Source of the DNA: Chthoniobacterales bacterium
Lineage (GTDB): Bacteria > Verrucomicrobiota > Verrucomicrobiae > Chthoniobacterales > UBA10450
Direction: 5' to 3'
NCBI GenBank assembly: GCA_003244125.1
Contig: QHBL01000391.1
Coordinates: 3,048-12,407, forward strand
Length of the DNA: 9,360 nucleotides
The notes below the pieces were generated by a model. It was not told the DNA's origin. It saw only the letters and a list, made by a program, of their open reading frames with translations, and made no database searches. The translations under genes and the position numbers were made by a program. The number at the start of each line of letters is the position of its first letter. The first letter of the stretch is position 1. Shown here piece by piece: positions 1 to 6,879 of the stretch.

Positions 1-39
1 TGGAAGATCGATGATGTGAAGCTAATCGAAGACGACTAG
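1..39 (+). CDS. 3' end of an unidentified plus-strand gene
   Basis: From the first base the plus strand reads WKIDDVKLIEDD and then TAG at 37-39. Only 12 codons are visible, so the product cannot be named. The ending, an aromatic residue followed by IDDVKL and an acidic tail, resembles the last beta strand of secreted jelly-roll or carbohydrate-binding-type domains, which often finish with a DDV.L motif; this is only an impression. The gene would converge on the broken minus-strand gene whose stop lies at 49-51, leaving 9 bases between the two stops. It could also be chance, since a 12-codon open frame is not significant by itself. Confidence 0.4.
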   Translation, partial: WKIDDVKLIEDD

Positions 40-48
40 CTCGCGCAG

Positions 49-597
49 CTATAACCGTGGCTCGTTAGCTTGAGCTCGCGCGGTCACCAAAATCTTCTTC
101 CGGGCTGGCGCGGGCGAAGCCAGCGGGTTACGCGCGCGCGCCAGTGAAGCATAAGCGCTGTCTTCGACCCAATGGATAGTGATCACGGGCGAGCGCATTC
201 CAGTAGAGGCGGCCGGAATGCCGCCAGCCATCGAGCACAATGCCGGTGCGAAAAGGCTGGCCTTTGGCGGTGGCGACAATGCAATTGTGCTCGCGCCAGG
301 TGCCGGCGCGCGCTTCGCCCCAATGAAGTTCAAGAGTCGTTAGCTCAAGAGCGTCGAGCTGCGCGAGCAAATCTTCCGCCCACTGGAAACAGAGGCCGCG
401 CTTCCTCATGCCGGTGTTCACCAGGAAATTATGAAAGAGCGGTGGGCCCACCACGGCATACTCCCTCGCAACCGGGCGGCGGTGCGGCAGGCGCGGGCGG
501 CCACTCGTTGCGCTTCATCGCCGCGCACGCTCGGCGCCAGCACTTCAATCGAGCGCCGCAACGAGGAGACATCCGCGCCGTCATCATCATATGTAGC
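49..597 (-). pseudogene. Frameshifted conserved protein, possible transglutaminase-like Cys-His-Asp fold
   Basis: Joining three minus-strand segments gives one coherent protein. About 597-466 reads SLRRSIEVLAPSVRGDEAQR and ends in AARLR; 463-173 starts EYAVVGPPLFHNFLVN and ends in ARDHYP; 171-49 starts WVEDSAYASLARA and ends at TAG. The joins need a shift near 464-465 (two extra bases or one lost) and one extra base at 172. The middle segment carries the conserved-looking blocks RGLCFQWAEDL, REHNCIV and GIVLDGWRHSGRLYW. I recognise this pattern as a widespread uncharacterised bacterial family. Cys (codon 389-391), His (287-289) and Asp (230-232) are 34 and 19 residues apart, an order and spacing like a transglutaminase-type triad; this is inference. 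No in-frame ATG was found for the 5' end. The open frame continues upstream to about 825, where a possible GTG precedes a hydrophobic stretch (ICAVAVVIPCAL) that might be a signal peptide. It is a true pseudogene or a victim of sequencing indels; both joins lie beside short G runs. Confidence 0.6.
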
Positions 598-918
598 ATA
601 GACACATATTATGCCAGTCGAGTTAGTGAGAGGAGACTTCGAGCAATCCCCTTCGACGGATAGTAGCAAGCGGCCCCCACGGACGTGTAACGCGTCGGTG
701 CGTCCGGCGGCAGACGCCGTTGCTTTTGCTTGCAGGGCGCATGGAATTACAACGGCCACGGCGCAAATCCGAATGGCCAGTGTTCGCCGCGTCCGGCAGT
801 CTAAACGATCGCGAATCGAAGCCACGGAAGAGGTCGCGCGAGACAATGCTCGTGCGTTGTCAGAGCAGACACTGGAGCCACCCATCACCCGCCGAACAGG
901 TCTAGTCGCATCCCTGGA

Positions 919-940
919 GGGACGACCGCCCTGTCGTCCC
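919..940. repeat. Left REP-like palindrome
   Basis: GGGACGAC (919-926) pairs with GTCGTCCC (933-940) around the loop CGCCCT. The innermost stem pair is C-G here and G-C in the right copy, so the base change is compensated and the stem is kept, which suggests that folding matters. Confidence 0.7.
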
Positions 941-993
941 CATCTTTTCTCAACTCGGTGCCGCTGCCTGTCATGGGCGTGGCATGGAAGTTT

Positions 994-1015
994 GGGACGA
1001 GACAGAGCTCGTCCC
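994..1015. repeat. Right REP-like palindrome, inverted copy of the left one
   Basis: GGGACGAG (994-1001) pairs with CTCGTCCC (1008-1015) around the loop ACAGAG. Read on the minus strand, it starts with the same TGGAGGGACGA as the left copy and has the same 26-base length from that start to the end of the stem; the differences lie in the loop and the compensated closing pair. Confidence 0.7.
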
Positions 1016-1152
1016 TCCAATCTAACGACGCTTGCGACGAGGCATCTCCGTCTTTGCCCAATGAGGCGGTGCGCGGCGCTGTCTTCAATGACTTCGTTCC
1101 CCTAGCGCGAACGAGTTGAACGTTCGGCGACCCTTCATCGATCCACGCCCGG

Positions 1153-1902
1153 CTATTTCTTGCGCGTGTAGTCGATCTGCATCGTTTTCATTTCCTGGCC
1201 GCCGCGGTCTTCGTACCACTCGAAGCTCATGTGGTTCTTGTCGGCCAGCTTCACGACCTCGCGCACTTTGGTTTTCATCCCGGGCATCGGCTCCATTTCC
1301 GAGTTATAGGTAAAGCTCTTGCTCGCCGGGTCGTAATCGCCATCCGACATCATGATGCCAGTCCCCATGTTGTCGATCCAGGTGCCGACGAATTTTTTCT
1401 TCACATTGTCGTAGCCTTCGATGCCGTGACCTTTGAACTCGAAGTCTTTCAACTTCCCATCAGCGCCGGGCATTTTCATTTTGCCGGTCGCATCCATGAC
1501 GAAGTAACGACCGCCCATCATCGATTTTCTGACGGCCGTTCCGCTCGATTTCATCGGCGGCGCGCTGGGCGCCATCCACATGGTGACGTTGTAATCCCAG
1601 GTGCCATCGAGCTCGGCGAGGAGTTTGTGATTCTCGTTGAGCTTGGCCAGCTCCATCATCTGATTCATCATCTCCGCCTCATTCGGCTGACCGGCTGGCG
1701 CGGCGATGGGACTGGTGGCGACAGTCGAGCTGCTGGAACTGGTGATCGTGCTAGTGCTGGCAGGTCCGCTGGGGCTCGGAGCTACGCTGGGAGAAGTGCT
1801 GGGTTCCTGGGCTCTCAATGGCAGCGTGATTGCTAATAAGACGAGGGAAAACAGGAGGCGCTTTCGCCAGCTGGTTGGTTGATCGGGTTGGCGGATGTTC
1901 AT
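1153..1902 (-). CDS. Secreted methionine-rich DUF1579 family protein
   Basis: The protein has 249 residues. Residues 1-31 form a signal peptide: basic RKR at 13-15, hydrophobic core LLFSLVLLAITLPL, likely cleavage after LRA before QEP. Residues 33-72 are a Ser/Thr/Pro/Ala-rich low-complexity linker. Residues 88-249 match the DUF1579 pattern: HKLLAELDGTWDY near 92-104, RKSMMGGRYFVMDATGK near 125-141, GHGIEGYDNVKKKFVGTWID near 158-177 and a C-terminal EVVKLADKNHMSFEWYE block. The family has no established function. The mature part is unusually rich in Met (21 in residues 78-249), including an MxxMxxM run at 203-209. There is no lipobox Cys, so it is probably soluble in the periplasm or exported. 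The ATG at 1902 is chosen because it fits the signal peptide and is preceded by GGAGGT. It lies 55 bp after nuoN on the same strand with no clear terminator between, so it may be the last gene of the operon. Confidence 0.85.
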   Translation of the reverse strand: MNIRQPDQPTSWRKRLLFSLVLLAITLPLRAQEPSTSPSVAPSPSGPASTSTITSSSSSTVATSPIAAPAGQPNEAEMMNQMMELAKLNENHKLLAELDGTWDYNVTMWMAPSAPPMKSSGTAVRKSMMGGRYFVMDATGKMKMPGADGKLKDFEFKGHGIEGYDNVKKKFVGTWIDNMGTGIMMSDGDYDPASKSFTYNSEMEPMPGMKTKVREVVKLADKNHMSFEWYEDRGGQEMKTMQIDYTRKK

Positions 1903-1908
1903 ACCTCC
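1903..1908 (-). promoter_or_regulatory. Ribosome binding site abutting the DUF1579 start
   Basis: The minus strand reads GGAGGT directly before ATG at 1902. It is the only clear Shine-Dalgarno sequence in front of any gene here, but the spacing to the start codon is much shorter than the usual 5-9 bases. It may work poorly or be coincidental. Confidence 0.35.
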
Positions 1909-1957
1909 GAATCTTTCCAGCGGCAGCGGCGCGTCAAGAGCAAGGCGCGCCTGGCAC

Positions 1958-3400
1958 TTACGGGGTGGCGTCGATGATTCGGACCAGCAATGGCGCGGGA
2001 GCGAGGCCGAAAAAGATAACTGCGAGAGCGAGAACGAAGATGGTGAAGGTCTGAAGAAAGTGAGGCGCGGCGAATTTCGATGCCGCCGAATGCGGCTGAT
2101 CGATGAAGATCGCTTTGAGGACGATGAGGTAATAATAGAGCGAGATGAGGCTGCCGAAGAGCGCGACAGCGACGAGCCAGAGCAAGCCCTGGTTGTGACC
2201 GCCGGCAACTGCGGCACTGAACAGATAAAATTTACCGAAAAAGCCTGCGAGCGGCGGCAGTCCGGCAAGGGAGAGAACGAAGACCGCCATGCAGCCGGCG
2301 AGAAGAGGTGAGCGCGCGCGCAGGCCGGAAAAGTTCGCCAGGCTATCGCCGCCAGCCTGGTGGCGCACCACCGCGCAAACACCGAAGGCGCCGAGAAGCG
2401 TGGCGGCGTAAATGGTGATGTAAAAAAGTGTGGCGGCGAAGCCGCGGCCGCCACCAGCGACCAGGCCTAACAAGGCATAGCCGGCGTGCGCCACAGCCGA
2501 GTACGCGAGCAGACGGCGCACGTGCGTTTGAGCAAGAGCGACGAAATTACCGAGCAGAATGGAGAACGTTGCGAGCACAGCCAGGAGCGGTTTCCAGCCT
2601 GCGACCATCCCGTGCCAATCAGCGCTCCCTCGCACCTGCGCGAAGCCGATGAGGACGATTTTCCCGAGCACGACGAACGACGCCACTTTAGAAGCTGAAG
2701 CAATGAAAGCGGCACTCGGCACGGGCGCTGCCTCGTAGGCATCCGGCGCCCAAAGATGAAAAGGGGCGGCGGCGATTTTGAAAGCGAAACCCACGAGCGT
2801 CATGACGATGCCGGCGGCGAGTAAGGGGGAGGTCGGCGACTCGGACGACGCGATCAAGCTCAGTGTGGTGGTGCCGCTCGTTCCATAAATCAGGCTGATA
2901 CCGAAAAGGGTGAAGGCGCTGGCGGTGCTGCCAAAGAGAAAATATTTGAGGCCCGCTTCGGCAGAACGAATGTCGGCCTTATCGAAGGCGACAAGAACGT
3001 AGAGAGAAAGTCCGAGCAGCTCGAGGCCGATGAAGATGGTGAGCAATTCCTCGGCGCGGATGAGAACCATGAGACCGACCGTGGCAAAGAGAATGAGCGC
3101 CTGATACTCGGCGCGGTGTTTCAGCCAAAGCTCAGCGTGAGTCAAAAGAACGGTGCCGAACGCCAGTACCAGACAGATGATGGCGAAAAGCGAATTGAGA
3201 GACGAGTGGACGAGCATGGCGCCGAGATTGATGGGGCCGGGAAGTAGGAGCATCGCGGCGGCAGCCGCGAGAAGTCCGGAGAGTGCGGATAACGTCGGTG
3301 CGACGCGATTATGAGTGAACCCAAGAGCAAGCAGCACAAGAGCAGTCACGACCAGAATCGCCTCCGGCGCAGCGACCTTGAGTAGTTCTAGATAGCTCAT
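1958..3400 (-). CDS. nuoN: NADH-quinone oxidoreductase subunit N (complex I antiporter-like subunit)
   Basis: NuoN is the antiporter-like membrane subunit nearest the quinone-proximal small subunits, and it carries one of the proton channels of complex I. The protein has 480 residues, close to the usual 480-500, and about 14 hydrophobic segments. Key residues are all present: Glu127 in GLELLGLSLY (TM5), Lys208 in GFAFKIAAAPFHLWAPDAYE (TM7), Lys238 in SASKVASF (TM8) and Lys390 in GFFGKFYLF (TM12). The block QTHVRRLLAYSAVAHAGY at 291-308 is also typical of NuoN. The ATG at 3400 overlaps the TGA of the preceding nuoM-like gene (ATGA, 3397-3400) and has no Shine-Dalgarno, so translation is probably coupled. 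It is the last nuo gene in the cluster, as in most bacteria. Confidence 0.97.
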   Translation of the reverse strand: MSYLELLKVAAPEAILVVTALVLLALGFTHNRVAPTLSALSGLLAAAAAMLLLPGPINLGAMLVHSSLNSLFAIICLVLAFGTVLLTHAELWLKHRAEYQALILFATVGLMVLIRAEELLTIFIGLELLGLSLYVLVAFDKADIRSAEAGLKYFLFGSTASAFTLFGISLIYGTSGTTTLSLIASSESPTSPLLAAGIVMTLVGFAFKIAAAPFHLWAPDAYEAAPVPSAAFIASASKVASFVVLGKIVLIGFAQVRGSADWHGMVAGWKPLLAVLATFSILLGNFVALAQTHVRRLLAYSAVAHAGYALLGLVAGGGRGFAATLFYITIYAATLLGAFGVCAVVRHQAGGDSLANFSGLRARSPLLAGCMAVFVLSLAGLPPLAGFFGKFYLFSAAVAGGHNQGLLWLVAVALFGSLISLYYYLIVLKAIFIDQPHSAASKFAAPHFLQTFTIFVLALAVIFFGLAPAPLLVRIIDATP

Positions 3401-4851
3401 CGGAGAAGGTGCAGAGCTTGAACGGCGGGGGTGATGCGATCGAGCAGCAGTGGCGGATAAAGTCCGACTGCTAAAGTGGTGAAGATGAGGAGTCCGGCGC
3501 CAAGCTTCTCCGGTAATGTAATCGGCTCCGCCTTGTCAATGCCGTCGGTCGCGGCGGCGGCGCTCGCATCGCTAAAGAACGTGTTCTTCAAGGCGCGCAA
3601 AGTAAATGCAGCGACCAGCACCATACCCAATCCAGTGAGCCAGACCGCCAGCGGGTAGTCTTTCCATGCGCCGATGAGAATGAAAATTTCGGCGGGAAAT
3701 CCGCTGAAGCCGGGAAAGCCAATCGAGGCGAAGGAAGCGATGGTGAAGGCAAAGGCGGCGAATGGCAATGTCCGGCTCAGGTTAATTGCTGAAAGTGCGT
3801 TGAGATCGCGCGTGTGAGTGCGGCGATAAATCATGGTTCCGGCGATGGCGAAGAGAAGCGCGCCGATGATGCCGTGGGAAAACATTTGCAGGACTGCGCC
3901 GGAAAGGCCGAGTGCGTTGGCGGTAGCGAAGCCGAGCAGAACAAAGCCCATGTGGCTCACGCTGGAGTAGCCGATGACGAACTTGAGGTCACGCTGGCGC
4001 AGCGCGACAGCGGCCGCATAGACGATACCGATGACCGCGACGACCGCGATGTAGTTGCGCCACATCGGGAAACCTTGAGGGAAGATATTAATGGCGACGC
4101 GCAAAGCTCCGTAGGCTCCGAGCTTCATCACGATGCCGGCCAGCAACATGGAACCAGCCGTGGGCGCCGCGACGTGGCCGGTCGGCGCCCAGGTGTGCAA
4201 CGGCCAGATGCCGGCCAGGATCGCGAACCCGACAAACAAAACTGGAAAAGCCCAGGCTTGGAGCCCGGAGGGATAATTGAATTGCGTGAGCTGTGTTAAG
4301 TCCAGCGAGCCCGCGGCGATATAAGCAGCAAGTATTCCGATAAAGACGAGCGCGCCGCCGAAGAAGGAGTAAAGGGTAAGCTTCATCGCGCCATACTCCT
4401 TCTTAGTCGAGCCGAAGATGGCGATGAGGAAGTATTTCGGAACGATGACCAGCTCGTAGAAGAGAAAGAGGAGGAAGAGATCGGCACTAAGAAAGACGCC
4501 ATAAGAGCCGCCGACGACAAGCAGGAGCCAAAAATAGAACTCGTTAGCTCGGTCGCAAACGTCCCAGGAGAAAAGCACTGCGCTCACTGCGGTGATGCCG
4601 GTGACGAGACACATGGTCAGGCTGATGCCATCGGCGGCGAGATGGTAGTTCATGCCGAGAATGGGGACCCACGGCACGCGCACGATGGTGGTAAACGGGG
4701 CGGAGGGAATGTCGCGGGAGAAAAATGCGCCGCAGCTAATCGCCGCACCGGCCGCGGTGGTCGTGAGCGCAATCCAGCGGCAAGTCGCGCGCGGCAAAAA
4801 CAGCAGGAGCACTGCGCCACCAAACGTGACGTAAATTGTCCAGGCGATCAT
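3397..4851 (-). CDS. Second NuoM-like antiporter subunit (NuoM2) lacking the TM7 lysine
   Basis: This 484-residue protein belongs to the NuoM/ND4 family of proton-pumping membrane subunits and is a divergent paralogue of the NuoM encoded two genes upstream. Retained landmarks are Glu133 in FYELVIVPKYFLIAIFG (TM5), HTWAP at 219-223, Lys243 in AGIVMKLGAYGALR (TM8), RDLKFVIGYSSVSHMGF at 287-303 and Glu388 in GFSGFPAEIF (TM12). In TM7, where NuoM normally reads AVKVP before WPFHTW, this protein reads ILAGI (211-215), placing Leu212 at the invariant lysine; the following LPDA motif is APTG. The start overlaps the stop of the ORF6N gene (ATGA, 4848-4851), and its stop overlaps the nuoN start. In complexes with two NuoM copies the extra subunit is thought to sit between NuoM and NuoN, which fits the gene order. 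The alternative, a role in a separate Mrp-like or hydrogenase complex, is unlikely given the nuo setting. Confidence 0.93.
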   Translation of the reverse strand: MIAWTIYVTFGGAVLLLFLPRATCRWIALTTTAAGAAISCGAFFSRDIPSAPFTTIVRVPWVPILGMNYHLAADGISLTMCLVTGITAVSAVLFSWDVCDRANEFYFWLLLVVGGSYGVFLSADLFLLFLFYELVIVPKYFLIAIFGSTKKEYGAMKLTLYSFFGGALVFIGILAAYIAAGSLDLTQLTQFNYPSGLQAWAFPVLFVGFAILAGIWPLHTWAPTGHVAAPTAGSMLLAGIVMKLGAYGALRVAINIFPQGFPMWRNYIAVVAVIGIVYAAAVALRQRDLKFVIGYSSVSHMGFVLLGFATANALGLSGAVLQMFSHGIIGALLFAIAGTMIYRRTHTRDLNALSAINLSRTLPFAAFAFTIASFASIGFPGFSGFPAEIFILIGAWKDYPLAVWLTGLGMVLVAAFTLRALKNTFFSDASAAAATDGIDKAEPITLPEKLGAGLLIFTTLAVGLYPPLLLDRITPAVQALHLLR

Positions 4852-5399
4852 CGGCGCCGGCGCGTTTGGTAACGCGAAGCCGTTTCGCGCACGTGAAATC
4901 CAATCTCGCGCGGCGGCTTCTCCGGCGGCGACATGAGCTGGCGGATGGCATCGATGATCGCGGCGATGTGGTGGTCGTGTTTGCCGACATGTTTCTCCAG
5001 CTCGGCAAACTTGCGGGCGAGCTCACGATTTGTTTCCAGGGTTTCGCGCAGCCTGACGAACGCGCGCATGATGGCGATGTTGACCTGCACCGCGCGCGCA
5101 CTGCGCAGGACACTCGAAAGCATCGCCACGCCCTGTTCGGTAAACACGTAAGGCAACTTGCGCCGACCGCCGCGTCCCTTCGATCTTCCAAATTGGAATA
5201 TCAAACGCGCTTCATCCGAAGTGATCCGGAACATGAAATCGCGCGGGAACCGGTCCCGATTGCGGCTGACGGCCTTGTTCAAGTTACCGGTGGTGACGCC
5301 GTAGAGCTGTGCCAGATCGGCATCGAGCAGCACCTTCTCGCCCCGAAGAAGAAGAATCGTGCGGGTGATTTGCGCGATGGGAACGATCCCCTTTTTCAT
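4848..5399 (-). CDS. ORF6N-domain DNA-binding-like protein embedded in the nuo operon
   Basis: The product is a 183-residue basic protein. Residues 6-90 carry the ORF6N domain: ILLLRGEKVLLDADLAQLYG at 15-34, LNKAVSRNRDRFPRDFMFRI at 40-59 and GRGGRRKLPYVFTEQGVAML at 75-94, followed by SVLRSARAVQVNIAIMRAFV. The domain is known from phage and large DNA virus proteins and is related to KilA-N; DNA binding is presumed, and chromosomal members have no settled function. Residues 115-155 look like an amphipathic coiled coil, and the tail ends in four arginines. The start MKKGIVPIAQ at 5399 is chosen because the domain begins at once and nuoM ends 10 bp upstream; the frame stays open into nuoM but that extension is not family-like. 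Its TGA overlaps the ATG of the second nuoM gene. No phage, integrase or toxin gene accompanies it. It has no complex I role that I know of. Confidence 0.92.
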   Translation of the reverse strand: MKKGIVPIAQITRTILLLRGEKVLLDADLAQLYGVTTGNLNKAVSRNRDRFPRDFMFRITSDEARLIFQFGRSKGRGGRRKLPYVFTEQGVAMLSSVLRSARAVQVNIAIMRAFVRLRETLETNRELARKFAELEKHVGKHDHHIAAIIDAIRQLMSPPEKPPREIGFHVRETASRYQTRRRR

Positions 5400-5409
5400 G
5401 GAGGTGTCT

Positions 5410-6879
5410 TCATGAAAACAGCCGCGCCATTTGCACGACGGTGGAATTGAAAATGTTAAAGATGAATTGGGGAGCGATGCCGATGGCGAACATGAGCAGC
5501 GCAATTGGAATGACGACGAGTTTCTCTCGCGCGAGCAGATCGGGGAATACGGCGCACGCTTCTCCAGCCGGACCGCTGAAGAGAAGCTGCATGGCGCGCA
5601 AAAACGTGATGGCGGTGAAGAGGAGGCCTAGAACTGCGATGGAGGTGAATGCGGTCGCGGCGGCGAAGGAACCTTTAAAGATGAGGAATTCGCCGATGAA
5701 TCCATTGAGGCCTGGGAGACCGAGCGAGGAAAACATGACGACACTCATCCAGCCGCAGAACAGCGGCGCGCATTGCATGAGGCCGCCGAAGTCGTGAGTG
5801 CCGCGGATGCCGCGGCGTTGTTCCAGCAAACCGACAAAGTAGAAAAGGGCGGCGGCAGTGATGCCGTGGTTGAAGATTTGCATGAAGACACCGCTGAAGG
5901 TGGCGTGGAGATTAGCGGAAGAAACAGTGGCAGCGGCAACCGCGAAAAGCCCCAGCATGCAATAGCCGAGGTGATTAACCGAGAGATAGGCGACCATGCG
6001 TTTGAGATCGCGTTGCGCCCAGGCGGATAACGAGGCGCAGACAATCGAGCACAAGGCGAGAGTGAGCAACCATGGACCAAGGATCCGCGTCTCGTTAGGA
6101 AAAAGCGGCAGGAGCAGGCGGATAAACCCGTAGACGCCCATCTTTGAGAGAGCGCCGGTGAGCACCATGGACACGCCGGTCGGCGCGGTTTCGTAAGCGT
6201 CGGGCAACCAGGTGTGAAATGGGTAAAGTGGAACTTTGACGGCGAGGCCGAAGAAAATTCCGGCAAAAACGAGCCAGCGTCGATCGCCCTGCACCAAACC
6301 AGCTTTACCAAGAGCGGCTAGTTCGACGAAATCGAAGGTGCCGCGGGCGAAGTAAATGCCGAGAAAAGCCAGCAGCATCGCGACGCTTCCGATAAAGGTG
6401 TAAACGAAGAACTTGGTCGCGGCCCGGTCCCGTTTGTCGCCGCCATAAATTTTGATGAGCAGGAAAGATGGAATGAGGCTCGTCTCGTAGAAGAGGAACC
6501 AGAGGACGAAATTTTGCGCGGTGAAGGCGCCGTAGAGCGCGGATTGCATGACCAACATGAGCGCGTAATAGCCGCGGCTCATTCGTTGCGCCGAAAAGGC
6601 GAAGGGAAAGAGCAAGCTGGTCAGGAGAAGCAGGAGCAAGCTCAGCCCGTCCGCTCCGACAAAATACTCGGCGCCGATGGATGGCATCCAGGTGTGGTGC
6701 TCGACGAAGTGCAAACCGGCAACGGTGTTGTCGAAATTCCGCCATAAGATGAGGGCGATCGCCGCCGTAAGTGCGTTGCTGGTGAACGCGACACGGCGCG
6801 CGAGACGCTCGCGCCCCATGCTGCTCAGGACGGCGCCTGCGAGCGGGGTGAGAATGAGCGCGGTGATCAGCCCAGCCAT
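5410..6879 (-). CDS. nuoM: NADH-quinone oxidoreductase subunit M (complex I antiporter-like subunit)
   Basis: NuoM is one of the large antiporter-like proton-translocating subunits of the complex I membrane arm. The 489-residue protein has about 14 hydrophobic segments and every channel landmark: Glu132 in FYETSLIPSFLLIKIYGG (TM5), Lys215 in AVKVPLYPFHTWLPDAYE (TM7), Lys246 in TGALSKMGVYGFIR (TM8) and Glu397 in GLNGFIGEFLIFKG (TM12). RDLKRMVAYLSVNHLGY at 290-306 is also conserved. The ATG at 6879 gives a normal NuoM N terminus and overlaps the end of nuoL by 13 bp; upstream sequence is pyrimidine-rich (CTCCTTCTTCTTTACGC) with no Shine-Dalgarno. This copy is the canonical NuoM of the two in the operon. 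Confidence 0.97.
   Translation of the reverse strand: MAGLITALILTPLAGAVLSSMGRERLARRVAFTSNALTAAIALILWRNFDNTVAGLHFVEHHTWMPSIGAEYFVGADGLSLLLLLLTSLLFPFAFSAQRMSRGYYALMLVMQSALYGAFTAQNFVLWFLFYETSLIPSFLLIKIYGGDKRDRAATKFFVYTFIGSVAMLLAFLGIYFARGTFDFVELAALGKAGLVQGDRRWLVFAGIFFGLAVKVPLYPFHTWLPDAYETAPTGVSMVLTGALSKMGVYGFIRLLLPLFPNETRILGPWLLTLALCSIVCASLSAWAQRDLKRMVAYLSVNHLGYCMLGLFAVAAATVSSANLHATFSGVFMQIFNHGITAAALFYFVGLLEQRRGIRGTHDFGGLMQCAPLFCGWMSVVMFSSLGLPGLNGFIGEFLIFKGSFAAATAFTSIAVLGLLFTAITFLRAMQLLFSGPAGEACAVFPDLLAREKLVVIPIALLMFAIGIAPQFIFNIFNSTVVQMARLFS

Larger units (their letters stand above)
915..1019. repeat. REP/REPIN-like inverted doublet of palindromes
   Basis: TGGAGGGACGA at 915-925 is repeated as its exact reverse complement TCGTCCCTCCA at 1009-1019, so the two ends form an 11 bp inverted repeat about 105 bp across. 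Each end is itself a palindrome of 8 bp stem and 6 base loop. Between them, 959-984 forms an imperfect hairpin: TGCCGCTGCC against GGGCGTGGCA, 8 of 10 positions pairing if one G-U is counted. Two REP palindromes facing each other over about 100 bp is the architecture of REPINs, non-autonomous elements that RAYT (TnpA-REP) transposases are thought to mobilise. No RAYT gene or target duplication is visible in the window, and only this one doublet is present, so copy number in the genome is unknown. Confidence 0.7.
601..1152. other. Intergenic spacer with a REP-like doublet, no convincing gene
   Basis: About 550 bases lie between the broken gene and the end of the DUF1579 gene. Open frames exist on both strands but their translations are rich in Arg, Ser, Cys and Ala with no recognisable domain, and several run straight through the palindromes at 915-1019. 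The left part could hold the lost 5' end of the broken gene. Apart from the REP-like doublet I see only a small inverted repeat at 1108-1126. Confidence 0.55.

Noticed and set aside
608..616. Extended -10 promoter-like TGGCATAAT on the minus strand before the broken gene
   Set aside because: No matching -35 hexamer is at 17 bp, and the start codon of the gene it would serve is not identifiable. One such match in a high-GC window is not enough.
418..1020. Minus-strand open frame of 200 codons
   Set aside because: Only its 3' part (below about 600) belongs to the broken gene. The rest is unrecognisable, runs through the REP-like doublet and ends in a stop only because of the frameshift near 464.
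611..1105. Plus-strand open frame of 164 codons in the spacer
   Set aside because: It translates the REP-like palindromes and has low-complexity Arg/Ser/Cys composition with no domain; probably chance in high-GC DNA.
1108..1126. Hairpin CGAACG/CGTTCG as terminator of the operon
   Set aside because: The stem has only 6 bp, with a 7-base loop and no T tract in the minus-strand direction. An alternative pairing with 1094-1099 exists, but neither looks like an intrinsic terminator.
1928..1951. GGCGCG/CGCGCC inverted repeat between nuoN and the DUF1579 gene as a terminator
   Set aside because: It has a 6 bp stem, a 12-base loop and no T run, so it is too weak to call a boundary between the two genes.
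1903..2454. Upstream extension of the DUF1579 frame to 433 codons
   Set aside because: The extension is antisense-free but out of frame inside nuoN, lacks family similarity and would bury the clear signal peptide that starts at 1902.
4836..5450. Plus-strand open frame of 204 codons opposite the ORF6N gene
   Set aside because: It is antisense to a well-recognised domain protein and resembles no family. The same holds for the plus-strand frames opposite nuoM2, nuoN and the DUF1579 gene.
5403..5450. Short plus-strand open frame MKTAAPFARRWN preceded by GGAGG
   Set aside because: The 12-codon frame straddles the nuoM stop on the other strand; the good ribosome-site match is most likely chance.
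5400..5504. Longer ORF6N start overlapping nuoM by 95 bp
   Set aside because: The added 35 residues are the nuoM 3' end in another frame, and the ORF6N domain starts right after the Met at 5399.
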